From the NCBI GenBank assembly GCA_947458525.1, contig CANHAG010000010.1, forward strand, positions 1 to 12,247: a stretch of 12,247 bases of DNA, written 5' to 3'. Under the pieces are notes generated by a model. The model saw only the letters and a program-made list of their open reading frames with translations, did not search any database and was not told where the DNA came from. Position numbers and translations under genes: made by a program. Each line of letters opens with the position of its first letter. Within the stretch, counting starts at the first letter, position 1. Positions 6,928-12,247 of this stretch are shown here, one piece after another. The DNA is from Rhodospirillaceae bacterium (lineage in GTDB: Bacteria > Pseudomonadota > Alphaproteobacteria > Rickettsiales > UBA3002).

Positions 6928-8091
6928 ATGACCAGCGCACCGCAGATTTACCTGATTGCGGGCGAAGCATCAGGCGACCAGCTTGGAGCGTGGCTCATGG
7001 AAGCCATGCGCCGGATGCGGCCTGATCTGCGCTTCACCGGCATCGGCGGCAGCGCCATGCGCGCAGTGAGCGGGTTTGAAACATTCTTTCCCAGTGAGGA
7101 AATTGCGCTCATCGGGTTTGCAGAAATTATCCCGCATATATTTCGGCTGAAGCGCCGCATACGCGAAGCGGTGCGCGATATTGAAACGAAACAGCCCGCA
7201 CTCGTCGTCACGATTGATGCGCCGGGCTTCTGTTTCCGCGTAGTGCGAATGCTGAAAGCGCTTGGTCATGTGCCGCATACGCACTTTGTGCATGATGTTG
7301 CCCCCACTGTCTGGGCTTACCGGCCGGAGCGGGCGGAGGAAATCGCCCCGCTTTTTTCGCATCTTCTTGCCCTTTACCCGTGCGAGCCGCCTTATTTCAC
7401 ACGTGCTGGCCTGCCCGCCACTTTCACCGGCCACCCGTTCGCCTGGTGGTGGCGCGAGAAGGGGGATGGCGCCCGCTTTCGCCGTGCCTATGGGCTGAAG
7501 CCGGAGGGCAGGATCCTCGCCCTTTTCCCCGGCAGTCGTATGGGAGAGCTGAACTATCACCTGCCCGTCTACCGCGACACGGTGGCGGCGCTGGCGGCTC
7601 GAATTCCTGATCTTGAACTGGTGATGCTCGGGCGAGAAGAGCACCGGGAATATCTGAAAGAAACCATGAAGGACTGGGCGCTGCCCGTGCATCTCATTCA
7701 GGCGGAAGATAAACGCGGCATGTTCGCTGCCGCCACGGCAGCACTTGCCAAATCCGGCACGGTAAGCCTTGAATGCGCTCTGGCCGGCCTGCCGGCTGTG
7801 ACCGCCTACCGCGCCCATCCGCTCACCGCCTGGTATGTAAGGCGCAAGGTAAAAATCCCTTATGCCAATATGGCGAATATTCTTATGCAGCGCTTCGTGG
7901 TGCCGGAATTTATTCAGGAAGATTTTACTACAGAAAATCTAACCACCGCACTTACGCCCCTGTTGACGGATGACAAGGCGCGTAAGGCACAGCTACAGGC
8001 GCTCGCAGAAATCGCGACGATGCTGGGTGCGAATGATGCAACTTCCCCCAGCGACAAAGCCGCCGCTATTGTGCTTTCTATGCTGCCTTGA
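6928..8091 (+). CDS. lpxB: LpxB, lipid-A-disaccharide synthase
   Basis: This GT-B glycosyltransferase (family GT19) joins UDP-2,3-diacylglucosamine to lipid X, giving the beta-1,6 lipid A disaccharide at the inner face of the cytoplasmic membrane. The 387-aa product carries GEASGDQ (12-18), TIDAPGF (95-101), VAPTVWAYRPERA (124-136), FPGSRMGEL (200-208), the donor-binding loop, and KSGTVSLECAL (275-285). Length is typical. The acidic residue often found in the ID-x-P-[DE]-F motif is Gly100 here. The ATG at 6928 is chosen because IYLIAGEASGD then sits near the N-terminus and AGGG lies seven bases upstream. An in-frame GTG at 6904 would add eight unlike residues. The 3' end overlaps recG on the opposite strand by 14 bp. 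Citrate synthase, which often follows in this group, is absent here. Confidence 0.95.
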   Translation: MTSAPQIYLIAGEASGDQLGAWLMEAMRRMRPDLRFTGIGGSAMRAVSGFETFFPSEEIALIGFAEIIPHIFRLKRRIREAVRDIETKQPALVVTIDAPGFCFRVVRMLKALGHVPHTHFVHDVAPTVWAYRPERAEEIAPLFSHLLALYPCEPPYFTRAGLPATFTGHPFAWWWREKGDGARFRRAYGLKPEGRILALFPGSRMGELNYHLPVYRDTVAALAARIPDLELVMLGREEHREYLKETMKDWALPVHLIQAEDKRGMFAAATAALAKSGTVSLECALAGLPAVTAYRAHPLTAWYVRRKVKIPYANMANILMQRFVVPEFIQEDFTTENLTTALTPLLTDDKARKAQLQALAEIATMLGANDATSPSDKAAAIVLSMLP

Positions 8092-10231
8092 GCAGTTTGA
8101 CCGTGTGATCGTAATCAAAAAGATTGAGCAGCAGGCGCAGCGCCTGACCCCGCGGGGCGGTAAGATCCGGGTCTTTGCTCAGATATAGCTTTACATCATC
8201 ACGCGCAGTGGTGACGAGCGCGGTATCCTCCATAATCGACGCAAAATGGAAACTGGGCAGACCCGTCTGGCGTGTGCCGAGCACATCCCCCGCCCCGCGC
8301 AGTTTCAGATCTTCTTCGGCAATCCGGAACCCATCATTGGTTTCGCGTAAAATTGAAAGCCGCGCTTTGCCATGCTCGGAAATCGGTGTGTGGTAAAGCA
8401 GCACGCAGCTGGAAGCCGCCCTGCCCCGCCCCACCCTGCCGCGCAGCTGATGCAGCTGGGCAAGGCCGAAACGCTCCGCCTGCTCGATAATCATGATGGT
8501 GGCTTCCGGCACATCCACCCCCACTTCAATAACAGTGGTGGCAACAAGCAACTGCAACTCACCTTCGGCAAACTCGCGCATCACCCGCTCGCGCTCGGCC
8601 ACTTTCATTCGCCCATGCACGAGGCCAGCTTTCTCGCCAAAATGCGTGCGCAGCATGGTCAGGCGTGCTTCTGCCGCAGCGATATCCGCTTCTTGCGTTT
8701 CCTGGTCAAGTTCCGTTTGCGGCACCTCAATCAGCGGGCAGACCCAGTAGGCTTTCTGACCCCCGGCAAGCACGCGCCCAAGCCCTTCCACCACATCACT
8801 CAACCGCTCAATCGGCACGGCGCGTGTATCAATCGGCTGGCGGCCGGGCGGTTTTTCGGCAAGAATACTCACCTCCATATCGCCGTAATACGTCATGGCG
8901 AGGCTGCGCGGAATTGGCGTAGCCGTCATTTGCAGAATATGCGGCGAAAGCCCTTTTTCTGTCAGCTGCAGCCGCTGTTCAACACCGAACCGGTGCTGCT
9001 CATCCACCACCAGAAGTGCGAGTTTATGAAACGTGACTTCTTCTTGAAACAGCGCATGGGTGCCAATCACGAGATCCGCTTCTCCCGCTGCCATCGCCGC
9101 GCGCGCCTTTGCTTGCGCGGGCTTGCTCATTTTGCCGCTCAGGAATATCAGCCGTAGCCCTAATTTTTCTGCCAGCGGCGTCAGAGTTTTTTCATGCTGG
9201 CGCGCCAGCAGATCGGTCGGTGCCATGAAAGCGGCCTGATAGCCCGAGGCCGCCACTTCCGCCATGAGCGCAAAGGCAAGAATGGTTTTGCCGCTGCCTA
9301 CATCACCCTGCAACAGGCGGATCATGCGGTGGCCGGAGGCAAGATCGGCCATCATCTCGGCCAGTGCCGCTTCCTGCGCATTCGTGAGGGTGAAGGGCAA
9401 GGCGGCACGCAGCCGCGCATGAAGCGCTGCATCCGGCGTAATTGGATAGGTGGCGTTACGTTGCTGATGCTGGCGCGAAAGCCCCAGTGCCAGCTGATGC
9501 GCCAGTAATTCGTCATAAGCCAGACGGCGGCGCGCGGGCGTGGCCAGCGTGAATTCCGGCGCCGTTGGCCGGTGCAGCGTTTTAAGAGATGAAAGCCAGT
9601 CGCCCCAGCCTTCGCGCGTAATCAACGCAGCGTCCAGCCATTCCGGAAGGGGGGTGGCCAGTTGCAGCGCCTGCTCCATAAGCCTGAGAAGCACGCGCTG
9701 GCTGATGCCAAGCGTAAGCGGATAGACCGGCATCACCCGCAAAATCTCGGCGGCGCGATGCGGCGGCACCACCATGTCGGGATGTGCCATAATCTTCCGC
9801 CCGTCATACCATTCCACCGTGCCGGAGATAAAACGCCGCTCCCCCACCGGCAGCTGCTTCAGCAGATAGTCGCCCTTCACATGAAAATAATTCAGAGTGA
9901 GGATGCCCGACACATCCCGCGTCATCACACGGTAAGGCATGCGTGGCCGGTTCGGTGGCGGTGGGCGGTGCTCGGCAACATCTACTTCGAGCGTCACAAG
10001 GCTTCCCGCCTCCGCGCGGGCAATGCTTGTAACCTGCCTGCGATCTTCACAGCCGGTCGGCGCATGTATCAGTAAATCACGCAAGACCGGTTCATATTCC
10101 TGCTCACCCAGCATGGGGCGCGGCGGGGTAAGCAGGCGCATCAGCGCTTTATGCGTGACCGGCCCCACGCCGCGTAACCCTGCAACCGAGCGAAAATAAG
10201 GGTAAAGCGAAGAAGGCCGCAGCCGAGGCAT
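8078..10231 (-). CDS. recG: RecG, ATP-dependent DNA helicase
   Basis: RecG is a superfamily 2 double-stranded-DNA translocase that remodels stalled forks, Holliday junctions and R-loops. The 717-aa product has an N-terminal wedge/OB-fold domain (about 45-160) and helicase motifs in order. These are Walker A QGDVGSGKT (308-316), APTDLLARQH (337-346), the DEQH box (410-413), TATPIPR (436-442), GLVHGRM (536-542), TTVIEVGVDVPEA (565-577) and QLRGRVGRGR (595-604). The C-terminal TRG region (RETNDGFRIAEEDLKLRGAGDVLGT, about 629-653) is intact. The ATG at 10231 shares one base with the stop of the upstream gene, so the two are probably translated together; a GTG one codon earlier is an alternative. 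The 3' end runs 14 bp into lpxB on the other strand. Confidence 0.97.
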   Translation of the reverse strand: MPRLRPSSLYPYFRSVAGLRGVGPVTHKALMRLLTPPRPMLGEQEYEPVLRDLLIHAPTGCEDRRQVTSIARAEAGSLVTLEVDVAEHRPPPPNRPRMPYRVMTRDVSGILTLNYFHVKGDYLLKQLPVGERRFISGTVEWYDGRKIMAHPDMVVPPHRAAEILRVMPVYPLTLGISQRVLLRLMEQALQLATPLPEWLDAALITREGWGDWLSSLKTLHRPTAPEFTLATPARRRLAYDELLAHQLALGLSRQHQQRNATYPITPDAALHARLRAALPFTLTNAQEAALAEMMADLASGHRMIRLLQGDVGSGKTILAFALMAEVAASGYQAAFMAPTDLLARQHEKTLTPLAEKLGLRLIFLSGKMSKPAQAKARAAMAAGEADLVIGTHALFQEEVTFHKLALLVVDEQHRFGVEQRLQLTEKGLSPHILQMTATPIPRSLAMTYYGDMEVSILAEKPPGRQPIDTRAVPIERLSDVVEGLGRVLAGGQKAYWVCPLIEVPQTELDQETQEADIAAAEARLTMLRTHFGEKAGLVHGRMKVAERERVMREFAEGELQLLVATTVIEVGVDVPEATIMIIEQAERFGLAQLHQLRGRVGRGRAASSCVLLYHTPISEHGKARLSILRETNDGFRIAEEDLKLRGAGDVLGTRQTGLPSFHFASIMEDTALVTTARDDVKLYLSKDPDLTAPRGQALRLLLNLFDYDHTVKLLKAA
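8132..8157. other. Two adjacent GC-rich palindromes inside the 3' end of recG
   Basis: A 15-bp odd palindrome, CAGGCGC-A-GCGCCTG (8132-8146), is followed one base later by CCCCGCGGGG (8148-8157). They lie about 40 bp past the lpxB stop, within recG codons for the GQALRLLL region. No T run follows on either strand, so neither is a classical intrinsic terminator. They could form structure in lpxB read-through RNA or be a by-product of GC-rich coding. Confidence 0.35.
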
Positions 10232-11151
10232 CACTGCCCCAGCTCAATCAGTTGATTGCGCTCGTCCTGATCAAGGGCAAGGAGGATATCTTCCGAATCC
10301 TCAAGCGAGGCCTCAGGATCACGGCCGCTTAACATGCTGAAGGCAATGCTCACCGTTACCGAGAAGTCGGGCTTATCGCCAAAATCAAGCCGGTGCGAGC
10401 GAATGAGCCAGCGCAGCCGGTTCAGCACCACCCGCGCCGCGTCGCGGTGCAGATCGGGCAGGAATATCGCCACCATATGGTCATTCAGCACACACACCAC
10501 ATCATCCGCACGGAAAATACCGCGGCAGCAGTTAATTACATGTTTCAAAAGCGTCACACAGGCTTCCCTGCCGTAACGCGCAATGGCCTTGGAGTGGCGA
10601 TCCATCCGCAGAATTGCAAAGGCGGCCTCGCGCTCATGCGTGCTGAGATAGTTCTGCAGACTGGCAAAATAAAGCCGCGCCGTTTCCCGGTCAGGTATGC
10701 CGGTTGCCGCATCAATCACCATGCTGCCTTCGAGTTGATTTTTCAGAAACTCCCGCATCTGCGTTTTGGCGCGCTGCTCACGCTCATTGGGAAGTACGAG
10801 CTGAAACCAGGAGAGATTATCGCGCGATTCGGTGCGGCTTAAACTCACCGGTGCTGTAAATTCATCCCCCAACCGGTGCTTCAGGCGGAACTCACGAATC
10901 TTCAGCACCGCATCGCCCAGATCGGGCGCACCCGGCTCGAACTCCACCAGCTCGCGCAGCGCATCGGAAGTTTTCTTGCCAAGCACCGTATCAAGCGGCA
11001 GGGTTTTCAGCTCGTCTGGCCTGTAGCCTAAAATCTCGGCAGCCTGATCGTTTACGTCCTGAATATACCATTGCTTGCGCGCGTCATCCTGCGTCAGGGT
11101 TATGACCCCGTCTCCTATCGGCGTGTTTGCTGCAAGCGTTTGCTCATCCAT
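10231..11151 (-). CDS. PAS domain protein with degenerate GGDEF domain, upstream of recG
   Basis: I do not recognise a named family member. The 306-aa product has no signal peptide or membrane segment, so it is probably cytoplasmic. Residues about 12-122 look like a PAS sensor domain (YIQDVNDQAAEILGYRPDEL), followed by a short helix rich in charge (124-142). Residues about 145-300 have the layout of a diguanylate cyclase domain. The entry motif ATGIPDRETA stands for the usual LTGLxNR, and RYGREACVTLLKHV and ADDVV precede the active-site turn. The signature turn itself reads LNDHM (222-226) instead of GGDEF, and no RxxD inhibitory site is evident. Catalysis is therefore unlikely; a GTP or c-di-GMP sensing or protein-binding role is possible but unproven. 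The start has an AAGAGG site eight bases upstream. Its TGA overlaps the recG ATG by one base. Confidence 0.8.
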   Translation of the reverse strand: MDEQTLAANTPIGDGVITLTQDDARKQWYIQDVNDQAAEILGYRPDELKTLPLDTVLGKKTSDALRELVEFEPGAPDLGDAVLKIREFRLKHRLGDEFTAPVSLSRTESRDNLSWFQLVLPNEREQRAKTQMREFLKNQLEGSMVIDAATGIPDRETARLYFASLQNYLSTHEREAAFAILRMDRHSKAIARYGREACVTLLKHVINCCRGIFRADDVVCVLNDHMVAIFLPDLHRDAARVVLNRLRWLIRSHRLDFGDKPDFSVTVSIAFSMLSGRDPEASLEDSEDILLALDQDERNQLIELGQ

Positions 11152-11159
11152 GGTGTCTG

Positions 11160-11165
11160 CCTCTT
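11160..11165 (-). promoter_or_regulatory. Ribosome binding site for the PAS/degenerate-GGDEF gene
   Basis: On the minus strand AAGAGG lies eight bases upstream of the ATG at 11151. It supports that start. Confidence 0.6.
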
Positions 11166-11191
11166 GTCAATCGCGCTAAAAAGACTATTTT
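11164..11191 (+). promoter_or_regulatory. Candidate sigma-70-type promoter for sdhE-mfd
   Basis: TTGTCA (11164-11169) and TATTTT (11186-11191) are separated by 16 bases. They lie in the 69-bp divergent gap, the right distance upstream of the sdhE ATG at 11221 (expected leader of about 23 nt). Each box has one or two mismatches to consensus. The -35 box overlaps the minus-strand ribosome binding site of the divergent gene, so the two genes share regulatory space. No convincing minus-strand promoter was found in the same gap. Confidence 0.35.
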
Positions 11192-11220
11192 GCACGGCCT
11201 GACCGCAAGCGAAAGATTAC

Positions 11221-11493
11221 ATGGAAACCACCGCCGCCGCAATGAAAGACCGCCTGAACCGCCTGCGCTATCGCAGCTGGCACCGCGGCTGCAAGGAAAC
11301 CGACCTGATTTTAGGTGGTTATGCCGACCAGTATCTTGACCGTCTGACCCCCGAACAACTTACGCTTTTCGAGGCTTTTTTAGAGGAAGAAGATGCCGAT
11401 ATCTGGCACTGGCTGACCGAAAAGTCACAACCGGAAAAAACTGAATACCTGCCCCTGCTTGGTGTATTGCGAACGGTGCGATGCGCGGGCTAG
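11221..11493 (+). CDS. sdhE: SdhE / succinate dehydrogenase assembly factor 2 family protein
   Basis: SdhE helps attach FAD covalently to the flavoprotein subunit of succinate dehydrogenase. The 90-aa product is of the expected small size and all-helical type. It carries the family motif RGxxE as R22-G-C-K-E26 inside RYRSWHRGCKETDLILGGYAD. It also has the conserved second half LTPEQLTLFEAFLEEEDADIWHWL (43-66), including the acidic DADIWHWL segment. The ATG at 11221 has only a weak GAAAG five bases upstream; an in-frame ATG at 11242 would still keep the core. No sdh structural genes are in the window. Placement between recG and mfd is a common alphaproteobacterial arrangement. The last 13 nt overlap the mfd start. 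Confidence 0.9.
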   Translation: METTAAAMKDRLNRLRYRSWHRGCKETDLILGGYADQYLDRLTPEQLTLFEAFLEEEDADIWHWLTEKSQPEKTEYLPLLGVLRTVRCAG

Positions 11494-12247
11494 AAACTTT
11501 ACCCAACCCCTTTACTGCGGGCATGGCGCGTCGTGTAGAGCGCGTAGCCTTTGCGGCTTATGGCGAGTTACTGGCCGGGCTGATTGCCCGAACAAAGCGT
11601 CCTGTGGCGATCATCGTGCCGCGCGATAAAGACATGGAGATGCTCGCCGGAATATGCCGTTTTTTCGCGCCGCAGCTTGATGTTCTGACCCTGCCCGCGT
11701 GGGATACGCTGCCTTACGACCGGGTGTCACCCAGCGCGGAAATCATCTCTGAACGTGTAGCATGCCTGAGCCGGCTTGCGGCCGGGGTTTCTTCGCCGCT
11801 GCTTCTCATCACTACGGTTTCTGCCGCAAGCCAGCTCCTGCCGCCGCCATCCGTATTTCAGCACCATCATTTTACCTTAAGGTCGGGCAAGCAGATTGAC
11901 CGCGAAGCCCTCACCCGTTTTCTGGAAGCGGAAGGTTACCAGCGCAGCGGCAAGGTGATGGAAATGGGCGAATATGCCGTGCGCGGCAGTATTCTTGATA
12001 TTTTTCCAAGCGGTGCGGCCTTCGGCCTGCGGCTTGATTTTTTTGGTGATGAGCTGGAATCACTCAGAAGCTTCGACCCCCTCACCCAGATTACAGAAAA
12101 AGATGTTGCGCAATATCGCCTGCTGCCGCGCGGCGAGCTGCAGCTGAGTGCAGAGACTATCGCGCGGTTCCGCACCAGTTACCGCGAGCTTTTTGGCGCG
12201 GTCACGCGCGAGGATCCGCTCTATGAATCCATTTCTGCGGGAAGGCC
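11481..12247 (+). CDS. mfd: Mfd, transcription-repair coupling factor, N-terminal part (3' end outside window)
   Basis: Mfd is a DNA translocase that removes RNA polymerase stalled at lesions and recruits UvrA. The frame starts at the ATG at 11481, inside the end of sdhE, and remains open to the last base (255 codons plus two bases), so the protein is cut by the window. The visible part is the UvrB-like N-terminal module. It contains LPAWDTLPYDRVSPSAEIISERV (71-93), the counterpart of the E. coli segment with LPYD and SP motifs. GEYAVRGSILDIFPSG (163-178) and LRLDFFGDELESLRSFDPLTQ (183-203) are highly conserved between Mfd and UvrB. The RNA-polymerase-interaction and helicase domains lie downstream of the window. 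The length of the full protein cannot be judged. Overlap with sdhE by 13 nt suggests coupled translation. Confidence 0.95.
   Translation, partial: MRGLETLPNPFTAGMARRVERVAFAAYGELLAGLIARTKRPVAIIVPRDKDMEMLAGICRFFAPQLDVLTLPAWDTLPYDRVSPSAEIISERVACLSRLAAGVSSPLLLITTVSAASQLLPPPSVFQHHHFTLRSGKQIDREALTRFLEAEGYQRSGKVMEMGEYAVRGSILDIFPSGAAFGLRLDFFGDELESLRSFDPLTQITEKDVAQYRLLPRGELQLSAETIARFRTSYRELFGAVTREDPLYESISAGR

Noticed and set aside
6665..6931. Short plus-strand open frame across the lpxI end and the repeat
   Set aside because: It reads out of frame through lpxI and the palindromic repeat; no protein features.
6970..7818. Minus-strand open frame (282 aa) opposite lpxB
   Set aside because: Shadow of lpxB; no motif and composition of an antisense frame.
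8372..9157. Plus-strand open frame (261 aa) opposite recG
   Set aside because: Shadow of recG helicase motifs; His/Arg/Pro-rich, with no family signature.
1..12247. CRISPR arrays, tRNA or rRNA genes, phage or transposase genes
   Set aside because: Looked for and not seen: no regularly spaced repeats, no RNA-gene signatures, and all long coding frames are accounted for.

Overview
The window reads as a chromosomal segment of a Gram-negative alphaproteobacterium of moderate-to-high GC. Three things point there. Lipid A hydrolysis is encoded by lpxI (the DUF1009 family) rather than lpxH. The order is rseP-bamA-ompH-lpxD-fabZ-lpxA-lpxI-lpxB. A recG / sdhE-mfd neighbourhood follows. I cannot name the genus from sequence alone; the presence of ompH inside the cluster argues against a typical Rhizobiales layout.

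Region 1 (1-8091, all + strand) is an envelope-assembly line. It holds the 3' part of the site-2 protease rseP, the outer-membrane barrel insertase bamA, the periplasmic chaperone ompH/skp, then lpxD, fabZ, lpxA, lpxI and lpxB, which make lipid A from UDP-3-O-acyl-GlcN to lipid A disaccharide. FabZ sits at the 3-hydroxyacyl-ACP branch point whose substrate feeds LpxA and LpxD. Genes are tightly packed: rseP stop abuts bamA start, lpxD/fabZ overlap 17 nt, fabZ/lpxA and lpxA/lpxI overlap 1 nt. The only sizeable breaks are 61 nt before ompH (a weak hairpin plus T run) and 150 nt before lpxB, which holds an 87-bp palindromic repeat of MITE-like form.

Region 2 (8078-11151, - strand) is a two-gene unit: a PAS protein with a degenerate GGDEF domain, then recG, joined by a one-base TGATG overlap. 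recG converges on lpxB and the two coding regions overlap by 14 bp.

Region 3 (11152-12247, + strand) starts from a 69-bp divergent intergenic region with a plausible promoter. It encodes sdhE (flavinylation factor for succinate dehydrogenase) and, overlapping it by 13 nt, the N-terminal third or less of mfd (transcription-repair coupling factor), which runs off the window.

Most of the window is conserved housekeeping sequence and I see no wholly new system. The points worth a second look are the RGF-to-HGF change in the BamA lid-loop motif, the degenerate PAS-GGDEF protein coupled to recG, and the palindromic repeat splitting lpxI from lpxB.
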